A DNA stretch of 64,000 nucleotides, from the NCBI RefSeq assembly GCF_916858675.1, contig NZ_CAKASM010000007.1, forward strand, positions 88,273 through 152,272, given 5' to 3'. This stretch comes from Sphingomonas sp. Leaf21. Its GTDB lineage: Bacteria; Pseudomonadota; Alphaproteobacteria; Sphingomonadales; Sphingomonadaceae. The first letter of the stretch is position 1; each line of letters opens with the position of its first letter. This document shows positions 27,133 through 35,285 of the stretch, in pieces. The notes under the pieces are model-generated. The model was not told the DNA's origin. It worked only from the letters and a program-made list of their open reading frames with translations, and made no database searches. Position numbers and translations under genes: made by a program.

Positions 27133-28071
27133 GTGGGTCTAACCGCCTCCCCGTCGCGATCCTGCGTCTGCTATATCGCCAACAAGGGATATCTGTTTCA
27201 GTCGTTGGTCAGCGCGATCCAGGCCCGCCGGTTCGCCCCCGAGGATTGCAGCATCTTCCTGTTCGACCTCAGCCGCGAACAGGGCGACGAAAGCCGTCGC
27301 ATCGCCGATGTCTGCCGCGCCAAGGGCATCGACTATGTCTGGCACGCCCCCGATTTCCTGGGCGGGCTGCACATCATGAACGCGCGGATGTTCCTCGATC
27401 AGATGCTGCCGTCCGACTATGGCGAGATCCTGTATCTCGACGGCGACACGCAGATCGTCGCCGACCTGACCCCGCTCCTCGCCTTCCAGCCGCAGCACGG
27501 GCGGCTTTGCGCGGTGCGCGATCCGATGGTCTATCTCGACGCGATCAACCGGCTGAACGACGACCTGCGCGGCGAGATCGACGCGTTCGGCGAGAATTAC
27601 GTCAACAGCGGCGTCTTCCGCGTCCGCCGCTCGACCTGGGCCGACATCTCGCGCGAGGCGCTGAGCCGGATGAGCGACGCGACCCGCGCGTTGCATTTCG
27701 AGGATCAGACGATCATCAACCAGGTGACCGATGGTCGCCGCGACTATGCGTCGATCCGCTGGAATTTCCCGGGTTTCGTACTGGGTTACGGCTTAGAGGC
27801 GATCGCGCAGCCCGCCATCGTCCACTTCATGTCCAATCCGCGTCCCTGGCAGGGCTCCTATGCCCCCTGGGGCAAGGACTGGCATCGTCCGTACCAGACC
27901 GTCATCGACGAATTTCCCGAGATCGCCGACTATTGCGGCGTCCTCGATCTGCGGCGCAAGGCCGCCTACAAGCTCAAGCAGGTCGCCAAGACCTATATCG
28001 AACGGCGCTTCTGGGAAAATCCGGCACTGCTCGCGCACATCCAGCGGATGGAGTCGCAGGTTGCCGTCTGA
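27133..28071 (+). CDS. glycosyltransferase family 8
   Basis: A 312-residue GT-A enzyme with the DXD motif in ILYLDGDTQIV, VNSGVFRV, EDQTIINQV and a C-terminal HFMSNPRPW. The start is GTG 27133, preceded by AAAGGAAT at good spacing. It is paralogous to 17609 but diverged. The next glycosyltransferase starts 107 bp downstream in the same direction. Confidence 0.87.
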   Translation: MGLTASPSRSCVCYIANKGYLFQSLVSAIQARRFAPEDCSIFLFDLSREQGDESRRIADVCRAKGIDYVWHAPDFLGGLHIMNARMFLDQMLPSDYGEILYLDGDTQIVADLTPLLAFQPQHGRLCAVRDPMVYLDAINRLNDDLRGEIDAFGENYVNSGVFRVRRSTWADISREALSRMSDATRALHFEDQTIINQVTDGRRDYASIRWNFPGFVLGYGLEAIAQPAIVHFMSNPRPWQGSYAPWGKDWHRPYQTVIDEFPEIADYCGVLDLRRKAAYKLKQVAKTYIERRFWENPALLAHIQRMESQVAV

Positions 28072-28178
28072 CCGTCTCGCCATCGCACATATCAGGGATC
28101 GTCGCGTGAGGGGAAAGCACGACGCACGGACCGTCACAGGGAGGTATCGGGGCTCATGATATCGTTGGAAACGCGCTG

Positions 28179-29126
28179 ATGCTCGGCAAGGCGACGTCCC
28201 GCTTCCTCGTCGTCACGCGAGCGGGTCGAAAAAGTCTGCATGCGCAGTGGCTGGCGCCCGCCGAGGCGCGGCGCTTCGATCTGCTCGTCGCGTCCTACGA
28301 CCCGGCCAGCGGCCCCATCGACGTGCCCGGCACCTTCCATTGCTACATTCCCGGCAGCAAGGTGCAGGGGTGGAAGGCCGTACTCGACCAGCATGGCGAT
28401 TTCCTGACGCAATACGACTATGTCGCGCTGATCGACGACGATATCGCGACCGATGCCGACAGCCTCAGCCGGTTGTTCGAACTGGGCCGCGACAACGGTC
28501 TCACCCTGTTCCAGCCCGCGCTGACCTGGGACAGTCACTTCACCTATGCCGGGACGGTGCGCAATCCGCTGCTCCGCTATCGCAACGTCAACTATATCGA
28601 GATGATGGCCCCCTTCTTCGCGATCCGCGCGCTCGAGAAGGTGGCGCCGCTGTTCGACTATGGCTGGGAAAGCGGTATCGACCTGATCTGGGGCAGCGCG
28701 CTCGATCCCGAGGAACGCCGTTTCGCGATCATCGACGCGGTGCCGATCAAGCATACCCGCCCGGTCGGCGCGCTGAAGGAGGCCAATGGCTTTGTCGGCC
28801 GTGGCTATGAATCGGATATCGAGGCGTCGCTCGACCATTTCGGCATGAGCTGGCCCAGCCTGGTCGCATCGTCCGCCGTGACCAAAAGCGGCAAGCGCGT
28901 CGGCCCGCTCGGCATCGCGTGGCGCGCGCTGGTGCTGCTGGCGGTGCCCTTCACCTCGCCCACGCCGCGCGGCTGGCGGCGGGTGTTCGACCATATTCGA
29001 CACCAGGCAACCCGTCGCCCACCCTATGCCGAAGGCGTCCGCCAGATTCTCGCGCAGGACGTGTCGGGCCTGTCCCATCACGACCGGAGCGTCACCGGCC
29101 CTGAAGAAGCGCCCGGTTCCCGATAA
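28179..29126 (+). CDS. putative glycosyltransferase (DUF707-like)
   Basis: A 315-residue protein with a GT-A-like acidic motif (YVALIDDDIATD near residue 88), a QPALTWDSHFTY segment and VPIKHTRPVG, a pattern I associate with the DUF707 family of presumed glycosyltransferases. It lacks membrane segments. It ends the plus-strand glycosyltransferase pair, and a hairpin overlaps its stop. Assignment to a transferase is from motif and context only. Confidence 0.65.
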   Translation: MLGKATSRFLVVTRAGRKSLHAQWLAPAEARRFDLLVASYDPASGPIDVPGTFHCYIPGSKVQGWKAVLDQHGDFLTQYDYVALIDDDIATDADSLSRLFELGRDNGLTLFQPALTWDSHFTYAGTVRNPLLRYRNVNYIEMMAPFFAIRALEKVAPLFDYGWESGIDLIWGSALDPEERRFAIIDAVPIKHTRPVGALKEANGFVGRGYESDIEASLDHFGMSWPSLVASSAVTKSGKRVGPLGIAWRALVLLAVPFTSPTPRGWRRVFDHIRHQATRRPPYAEGVRQILAQDVSGLSHHDRSVTGPEEAPGSR

Positions 29127-29139
29127 AAGGGAAACCGGG
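29112..29139. terminator. terminator-like hairpin
   Basis: Arms CCCGGTTCCC and GGGAAACCGGG (one bulged base) around GATAAAA; the TAA of the upstream gene is in the loop. No T-run follows. Confidence 0.5.
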
Positions 29140-29274
29140 GGCCGGGCCAGGCTTATGAAACGGGTGTGAGAGGCCATGAGCCGCCCGGTCCACATGCCGT
29201 CATAATGCCGCATCGGCCGTAAAGCGCAATGGCGATTCGACGGAGCGACGCGGGGCTCCGACCCGTCCCGCAAT

Positions 29275-29715
29275 TCAGGCGAACAGGTCGCGTATCGCCC
29301 GCAATCGAAAGGCGTTTTGCCACCGGCGCCGACGATGCTCGCCCGCATCGTGCCGCATATGGCAGCGCTGGCACAGCGCGGCGAGATTGCGTGGCCGGTT
29401 GTCGCCGGGATCGTGGTTCAGATGCGCGCTCGCCAGGATCACGCGGGTCGTCCGCATCCGGCTGGGCGCGGCGATGCCGTCGAGGCAGAACTGCGCCTCC
29501 GCCATGCCGAGCGGCCGGACCCGCCTGCCCCGGTCGTCGCGCCACGCACCCCGATCCTCGTCCCACCACAGCCCGTCGCCCAGATGCCGGACGATACGGC
29601 CATGCGGGCGTCGGCAATGCTCGCACCGCCCCTTGGCGCGCTCGAACCGGATGAAGGCCGACAATTCGCGCCAGTCGATCGGATAGAGCCAGCGATGTTC
29701 GCGCGCGATCGGCAT
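29275..29715 (-). CDS. HNH endonuclease-like protein
   Basis: A 146-residue protein with a first zinc-type pair (CEHCRRPHG) and a C-terminal HNH block (SAHLNHDPGDNRPRNLAALCQRCHMRHD), giving the His-Asn-His and two CxxC pairs of this fold. Such stand-alone HNH proteins occur in phage remnants and as housekeeping proteins of unknown target. ATG 29715 (MPIAREHRW) is preferred; the open frame up to TTG 29787 has no ribosome-binding site. It stands alone, between a hairpin and a palindromic repeat. Confidence 0.72.
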   Translation of the reverse strand: MPIAREHRWLYPIDWRELSAFIRFERAKGRCEHCRRPHGRIVRHLGDGLWWDEDRGAWRDDRGRRVRPLGMAEAQFCLDGIAAPSRMRTTRVILASAHLNHDPGDNRPRNLAALCQRCHMRHDAGEHRRRRWQNAFRLRAIRDLFA

Positions 29716-29824
29716 GGCGATTCTATGAGTCACCGCCTCGCGGAACGAAAGAGGAAAATCCCGGTGATTCAGATAAGTCGTCACCAAGTCGCGATTGAGT
29801 GACCGAGTCGGTCGGCGCGCAAAG

Positions 29825-30026
29825 CTCCCTCTCCCCTGGACAGGGGAGAGGGTTAGCGAAGCTTGCCAGCTCGCTGGCTAGCGCAGCTTGGGTGAGGGGT
29901 TGAGCGAGCCGCAGGCTCGCGCGCGCTCCGCGCGCCCACCCCTCACCCAGCTCCGACTAGGCCTTTGCTTGGGCAAAGACCAAGTCTGCGCAACCCTCTC
30001 CCCTCTGCGAGGGGCGAGGGAAGAAG
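29825..30026. repeat. nested palindromic intergenic repeat
   Basis: About 200 bp of nested inverted repeats. It opens with a perfect 12-bp stem CCCTCTCCCCTG/CAGGGGAGAGGG (29827-29852). Inside are GGGTGAGGGGT and ACCCCTCACCC arms, then AACCCTCTCCCCTC closing against AGGGGAGAGGGTT. It ends GGCGAGGGAAGAAGG, also found at the window's first bases. Confidence 0.75.
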
Positions 30027-30030
30027 GTCT

Positions 30031-31053
30031 TCACAACCCCAGCGCCCCGACCACCTTCGCCCAGCTCACATATTTAAAGTTCTGGGTATCCGGCGCATTG
30101 TCGCCGTCCTGTGCGACGAGCAGCCCCCTGGGATAATCCGGCCCGAAATCGCCCAGTGCCAGCTCGATACCGTCGGTGTCGCTGGTCCCGTCGATCGCCC
30201 CCCCGCCGATGCGGAAGCGACCGGCATAGGTCACCCCCGGCAGGCGGTAGAGCGTATAGGCATTGTCGCCCTGGCTGGAGACGACCAGATAGCCGCCCCT
30301 CGCCCCCTTGGGCGCGAGCGCCAGCCCTTCCGCGTCGGCGACGAGCGTGTGGCCGTCCACCTTGGCGATGGCCGTCGCGGTGGTCGGCGCGGCGGGATCG
30401 GCCGCGAAGCGCCACAGCCCGACATCCTCCTCGGCGACGTAGAGTGTGCCCGTCCGGTCATCGACCACGCACCCCTCCGCCTGGCTGCCCAGCTTCATGC
30501 TCCGCAGCGTCTGAACGCGCGGGGTGGCGGCGGACAGGTCGATGCGCAGCTGATCGATCCGCCCGTCCTTGAGCACGACGAAGCCGAACAGCGCCTTGTC
30601 GCGCGCACGGGTCCACAGGCACATGCCGTAAGCCTCGCCCGCACCCACCGGATAGCGCCCCATCGGCACCAGCCGACGCTCGGCGGTATCCAGCGTGAAC
30701 AGCGCGACATGCGCGTTCGCCTTGTCCGCCCGATCGCTCGCCGCGACGATCACGCGCCCGCCCGCCATCTCGCGCAGATCGACATTGTTGAGCCGCGCGG
30801 CGGGGGTGAAGGACAACCGGTGACCCTTCAGGTCATAGACATGGATGCCCAGCTTCTTGTCGGTGCCGATGACCAGGCTGGCCGCCGGGTTGGCGGCGTT
30901 GCGCCAGATGGCGGGATCGTCCGCCGCATCGGCGACGCTGTCGACCGGATCGGTCTCGGCACTGGCCGCGACGACCGGCGCGTCGGCTGTCGGCGTCGCC
31001 ACCGGCACGCTCGCACATCCCGCGAGCAGCAGCGCGAGGAGCGCGCCCCTCAC
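30031..31053 (-). CDS. beta-propeller phytase, lipoprotein
   Basis: A 340-residue lipoprotein (lipobox LLLAGC). It matches the beta-propeller phytase family: DDPAIWRNAANPAASLVIGTDK at the start of the mature part, LKGHRLSF, AEGCVVDDRTGTLYVAEEDVGLW, ADAEGLAL and SSQGDNAYTLYRL. The acidic residues in these segments form the calcium sites of the family. It would strip phosphate from phytate at the cell surface or periplasm. Its GTG start overlaps the TonB receptor's TGA as GTGA, so the two are translationally coupled. Confidence 0.9.
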   Translation of the reverse strand: MRGALLALLLAGCASVPVATPTADAPVVAASAETDPVDSVADAADDPAIWRNAANPAASLVIGTDKKLGIHVYDLKGHRLSFTPAARLNNVDLREMAGGRVIVAASDRADKANAHVALFTLDTAERRLVPMGRYPVGAGEAYGMCLWTRARDKALFGFVVLKDGRIDQLRIDLSAATPRVQTLRSMKLGSQAEGCVVDDRTGTLYVAEEDVGLWRFAADPAAPTTATAIAKVDGHTLVADAEGLALAPKGARGGYLVVSSQGDNAYTLYRLPGVTYAGRFRIGGGAIDGTSDTDGIELALGDFGPDYPRGLLVAQDGDNAPDTQNFKYVSWAKVVGALGL

Positions 31054-33845
31054 AGCTTCACCCGCACGCCACCGAAGACGGTGTAGCCGAACTTCTCATA
31101 TTCATAGGTGCGGAAGCGCTCGCCGAAATAGCGCACGCCCGGCGTATTGGTCAGGTTCTTGCCCTCGGCGAACAGGTTGATGCCCTTGGCGAGTTGAACG
31201 CTGCCCGTCACGTCGAGCTGGCCGCGCCCCTCCCAATAGAGGTCGAGCGCGGGATTGTCGGCGTTGATCTCGTCCAGATAGTCGCTGCGCTTGGTATAGG
31301 CGACGCGCAGGTTCACCGGCCCCCGCTCGTAGAAGACGCTGGCATTCCACATATGCGTCGACTGGCCCGGCAGCTTGAAGCGGCTACGCCCCGCATAGGC
31401 GGTATCGAACGTCGCATTGCCCTTGGTATAGGTATAGTTGGCGAACACGCCGAAGCCGCTCAGCACACCCGGCAGGAAGCTCAGATGCTGCTGCCAGTTG
31501 AGCTCGACGCCATAGAGCTCGCCGCGCCGCGCATTGACCGGGCGGCTGAGGATCGCCCCGCCCACGCCGTTATACACCCCCGTGCTGGTCAGCGTGTAGC
31601 GATAGTCGGACAGGTCCTTGTAGAAGCCGTTGACCGAGATCACGCCCAGCGGCCGGATGTAATATTCCAGCCCCGCATCGACATTGTTCGACAGGGTGGG
31701 CTTGAGGTCCGGATTGCCGAACTCGACGCGCACCGTATTGCCCTCGCTCGTCTCCAGCACGCGCGGGGCGATCTGCGGGAAATTGGGACGGTTGATCGCC
31801 CGGCTCAGCGCCGTTCGCAGGATCAGATTGGGCGTAAAGGCCTGGCGCAGCGTCAGATTGGGGAAGATATCGGCATAGCTGTTATGCCCCCGCGCATTGG
31901 TGACCGCGCCGGTGCGCGAGACGCTTGGCGCGCTGCTTTCGAAATCGGTGGTCTCGACGCGCAGACCCGCGATCAGCGTCGTGCCGTCCTTGACGTACTT
32001 CGCCATCCCGAACAGCCCGAGGATCTTCTCCTCCGCGGTATAATCGGCGGTCAGCGACTGCGGCAGGCGACGCTCGGACGCGGCCTTGGTCGCGTCGAAA
32101 TAGGCATCGGCCAGCCCGGTGTCGAAACGCTTGCCCAGATCATAGCCGAAATTGCGCGAATCCTCGTCGGACAGCAGCCCGGCCAGGGTCTGCGACGGCG
32201 CGGCCGACGCACGGCGATCGCGGAACCGCTCCTCATCGGCGTCGACGTGCCGTGCGCGATACTTGCCGCCGGTCGAGAAGGTCACCGTATCGCCCACCGG
32301 CAGGTCGGACCGGACCGCCAGCGTCAGCTCGTCATTCCTGGTGGTGTTCGAACGATAGGCGTTTTCGCGGAACGAATAGGTGCCGGTCTGGAGATGCTCC
32401 TTCGAGGTGAACAGCGAATAGCTGGGCAGATCGGCATCGGCGAAGTCGTAGGACAATGTCGGGCGAAGCGAGGAGCGGAACAGCAGCTCGTCGCGACGCG
32501 GATAGGTCTGCGCGCTCTCGCTATAGGCGACATCGGCGCGGATCGTCCCCTCGCCCAGCCGCTGCTCGATCCCCGCCGTCGCCGACCAGATCTCGTTCAC
32601 CTGCTTGCGGTGGCGGACCTGCTTCTCGATGCGGGTGTTGCGATACGTGGCCGCACGGTCGGTCGAACCCGACTGCAACGTGCCCTCGCTCCACAAAATA
32701 CCGATCCGGTCGCGGAATTCGTCATCCTCGAACCGGGCATAGGTGCCGCGCACCCAGGCATGGGTGGCGTCGGAGGGACGCCATTCGAACGCGCCCGTGC
32801 CCGCGATCCGCTGGCGCTTGGTGTCGTAGTCCTTGAACAGCGTCTCGGTGACGCGCAGCCCCGCGGGGGTCTGGCTCCAGGTGTTCTCGACATTGTCGGG
32901 GCGGCGATGCGTCATCGAATAGCTGCCCGAGAGCAGCAGGCCGAACTGGCGGTCGGGGCCAAAGGTGTCGCTGACCGCCGTCGATGCGCGATAGTCGCTG
33001 CCCTTGCCATATTGGTTATAGCTGGCACCCGCCATGCCGGTCAGCGCGAAGCCCTTGCGATCGAAGGGCGAGCGGGTGGTGATATTGACCGCGCCAGCGA
33101 TCGAATCGGCATCCTGATAGGGGAGCAGCGACTTGGTCACCTCCAGATTGGCGACGATGTCGGAGGGCAGCGTGTCCAGGTCCACCGCACGCGTCGTCGG
33201 GTCGACCGAGGGGATCTGGATGCCGTCGACCGAGACGGCCGACCACTCGCTCGGCGCGCCGCGCACGTTGATATAGCGGCCCTCGCCCTGATCGCGTTCG
33301 ATCCCGACGCCCGGCGCGCGCTGCAGCGCCTCGGCGATGTTGGGATCGGGGAAGCGACCGATCGCGTCCGCCGAGATGATCGTGACGGTGTTGTCGGCGG
33401 TCCGCTGCTGGTTGAGCGCGCGCGCGGTGTTGTCGAGCAGCGAGGCGCCGGTGACGACGATGTCGCTATCCTCCCCACTGGCGGCGGGAAGCGTGATCGA
33501 CACGTCGCGCCCACGATCGACCGCCGCGACGACGCGGGTGACGGCCGCGCGACCGAGATAGTCGATCAGCAGCGTGACGTCGCCCGCCACATCGGGGGTG
33601 ACGACGCTGAACTCGCCCTGCAGGTTGGTGGTGGTCTGCACCCCCGTCCCCTCGACGACGATCCGCGCGCCGGGCAGCGCGACCCCGGTCGCGTCATAGA
33701 TCCGCCCCGACAGGATCGGCCCCGAGGCGGGCACACCCGCGGTCGCGGCGCTATCGACTTCGGCCGATACGGGAAGGGCGGCGAAGCCCAATGCGATGAG
33801 CGAGGCCCCCGCGAGACCGCGGATGCCGGAACGAATGGCGTGCAT
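31050..33845 (-). CDS. TonB-dependent receptor (Caulobacter type), paired with phytase
   Basis: A 931-residue outer-membrane receptor. After a signal peptide comes a carboxypeptidase-regulatory-like domain (about residues 45-120, LSGRIYDATGVALPGARIVV). A plug domain follows (NIAEALQRAPGV, DRDQGEGRYINVRG-type segment, DGIQIPSVDPTTRAVDLDTLP), then a long beta-barrel ending in an aromatic-rich strand and KL. It should import a scarce nutrient using TonB energy. ATG 33845 has GGGGGAG upstream. Coupling to the phytase gene suggests the substrate is phytate or its breakdown products. Confidence 0.92.
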   Translation of the reverse strand: MHAIRSGIRGLAGASLIALGFAALPVSAEVDSAATAGVPASGPILSGRIYDATGVALPGARIVVEGTGVQTTTNLQGEFSVVTPDVAGDVTLLIDYLGRAAVTRVVAAVDRGRDVSITLPAASGEDSDIVVTGASLLDNTARALNQQRTADNTVTIISADAIGRFPDPNIAEALQRAPGVGIERDQGEGRYINVRGAPSEWSAVSVDGIQIPSVDPTTRAVDLDTLPSDIVANLEVTKSLLPYQDADSIAGAVNITTRSPFDRKGFALTGMAGASYNQYGKGSDYRASTAVSDTFGPDRQFGLLLSGSYSMTHRRPDNVENTWSQTPAGLRVTETLFKDYDTKRQRIAGTGAFEWRPSDATHAWVRGTYARFEDDEFRDRIGILWSEGTLQSGSTDRAATYRNTRIEKQVRHRKQVNEIWSATAGIEQRLGEGTIRADVAYSESAQTYPRRDELLFRSSLRPTLSYDFADADLPSYSLFTSKEHLQTGTYSFRENAYRSNTTRNDELTLAVRSDLPVGDTVTFSTGGKYRARHVDADEERFRDRRASAAPSQTLAGLLSDEDSRNFGYDLGKRFDTGLADAYFDATKAASERRLPQSLTADYTAEEKILGLFGMAKYVKDGTTLIAGLRVETTDFESSAPSVSRTGAVTNARGHNSYADIFPNLTLRQAFTPNLILRTALSRAINRPNFPQIAPRVLETSEGNTVRVEFGNPDLKPTLSNNVDAGLEYYIRPLGVISVNGFYKDLSDYRYTLTSTGVYNGVGGAILSRPVNARRGELYGVELNWQQHLSFLPGVLSGFGVFANYTYTKGNATFDTAYAGRSRFKLPGQSTHMWNASVFYERGPVNLRVAYTKRSDYLDEINADNPALDLYWEGRGQLDVTGSVQLAKGINLFAEGKNLTNTPGVRYFGERFRTYEYEKFGYTVFGGVRVKL

Positions 33846-34091
33846 GATGCTCCCCCTGGGAATGGTCGCGCCGACACCCTCCCCGGCGCCGGTCCTTCCC
33901 CGCCCCCCGTGGGGCCGCATTGTTACGGGGCGATGAGGTTTAAGTGACGGTTACGTGACGTTGGTGTCATCATACCGGTATCCGCCGGTCGGGTAAGCTG
34001 AACGGCACAGAACAACCCCATTCAGCCTCCCGAAGGCGACTCCGTTCTATACCCGCCCCATGCCCGATCGATGGGCATGGAGGGACCAGTC

Positions 34092-34391
34092 ATGAAGGTG
34101 ACGCGTATCGTTGTCAGCGGTCTGGTGATCGCGACCCTGGGATTGAGCGTGAGCGCGCAGGCGCAGGAATGGGGGCCACCTCCCCCGCCCCCGCCCGGCT
34201 GGGGCGCTCCGCCGCCACCCCCTCCACCGCCGCCCCCACCGCCACGTTGGGACGGGTATCGGGGCGGTTATGGCTGGGCCGGGAGCGGCTACGGCGATGG
34301 CTATGGTTACCGCCCCTATCGGCCCTACCGCCCGCATTATCGGTGCTGGACCGAATATCGCGGTTGGGAACGGGTGCGGATCTGCCGCTGA
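34092..34391 (+). CDS. small secreted Pro/Gly/Tyr-rich protein
   Basis: A 99-residue protein with a clear signal peptide (MKVTRIVVSGLVIATLGLSVSAQAQ). The mature part has two polyproline runs, a Gly/Tyr-rich stretch (YRGGYGWAGSGYGDGYGYRPYRPYRP), and two cysteines near the C-terminus. No enzyme motif. Similar small proteins are common in sphingomonads without known function. It is transcribed away from the TonB receptor gene, with 246 bp between them holding both promoters. Confidence 0.7.
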   Translation: MKVTRIVVSGLVIATLGLSVSAQAQEWGPPPPPPPGWGAPPPPPPPPPPPPRWDGYRGGYGWAGSGYGDGYGYRPYRPYRPHYRCWTEYRGWERVRICR

Positions 34392-34439
34392 TTCGTGACG
34401 AGCGGCCTGTCCACATGGCGACAGGCCGCTCTCTCCCGA

Positions 34440-35285
34440 TTATTTCGCCGTCAGGTACAGCGCCCGCAACCGGGCGATTTCCGGCTGGCCTAGCCCCATC
34501 TCCTGCTTGAGATAGCCCGCCATGCCGCCCGGATGGCGATCGATCGTCGCGAACACCGCGTCGATATAGCGGCGGTCGACCCCGGCAAAGGCGCGCGCCG
34601 CCTCGGGCGACAGCTTCGCCCAGAAGCCGCCCGCATTGGCGGGCAGCGGCGCCATATGCCGGTTGGAGAGGAGATAGTCCTCGACGATCGTCGCCCTCGG
34701 CACGCCCAGCGCCGACAGGAGCAGCGCGGCCGCGACGCCGGTCCGGTCCTTGCCCGCCGTGCAGTGGAAGGCGAGCGGCGCATGGCCTGCCAGCAGTTCG
34801 GCGAACATCCGGGCATATTGCCCCCGGAACTGGTCGAGCAGCTTCGGATAGGTGGCGGTCATCGCGGTCACCACCTGACCCTGCGTCCAGGTCGCGGGGT
34901 CGCCGGGCAACATCATCGCGCTCATGTCGAGCGCATAGTCGTCGCTCAGGATGCGCGGGGCCTGACCCGCGGGCCAGTCGGTCGGCTGACCGCTACGCTC
35001 GCGCGTGTCGCGAAAGTCGCAGACGGTGCGGATACCCAGCGTCTGCAGATAGGCATAATCCGCCGGGGTCAGGTCGTGCATCTGCCCCGAGCGATAGAGC
35101 AGCCCCCATTTGACCATCCGCCCGTCCGTGGTGCGATAGCCGCCCAGGTCGCGGAAATTGTGCCCGCCCTGGAGCGGCAGCACGCGGACATGGGCGGGCA
35201 CGGCCACCGGCGCGGAGGTGGAGGCCAAAGCCCCCGCCCCCATCGGCACCGACAGCATCGCCGCGATGGCGATTCCGGCGCGCAT
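34440..35285 (-). CDS. exported tyrosine/serine protein phosphatase
   Basis: A 281-residue protein with a signal peptide and the P-loop HCTAGKDRTG (CX5R) of the Y_phosphatase3 family, preceded by FRDLGGYRTTDGRMV and YRSGQM, both typical of that family. Because it is exported, its target lies in the periplasm or outside, perhaps a phosphorylated small molecule. Its ATG overlaps the stop of the TonB receptor gene as ATGA, so they form an operon. Confidence 0.88.
   Translation of the reverse strand: MRAGIAIAAMLSVPMGAGALASTSAPVAVPAHVRVLPLQGGHNFRDLGGYRTTDGRMVKWGLLYRSGQMHDLTPADYAYLQTLGIRTVCDFRDTRERSGQPTDWPAGQAPRILSDDYALDMSAMMLPGDPATWTQGQVVTAMTATYPKLLDQFRGQYARMFAELLAGHAPLAFHCTAGKDRTGVAAALLLSALGVPRATIVEDYLLSNRHMAPLPANAGGFWAKLSPEAARAFAGVDRRYIDAVFATIDRHPGGMAGYLKQEMGLGQPEIARLRALYLTAK

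Noticed and set aside
29825..30026. CRISPR array or tRNA-like structure in the palindromic repeat
   Set aside because: No regular direct repeats with spacers and no cloverleaf; the pattern is nested inverted repeats.
31194..33947. 917-codon plus-strand frame opposite the TonB receptor
   Set aside because: Shadow of a clearly real receptor gene; no domain and atypical composition.
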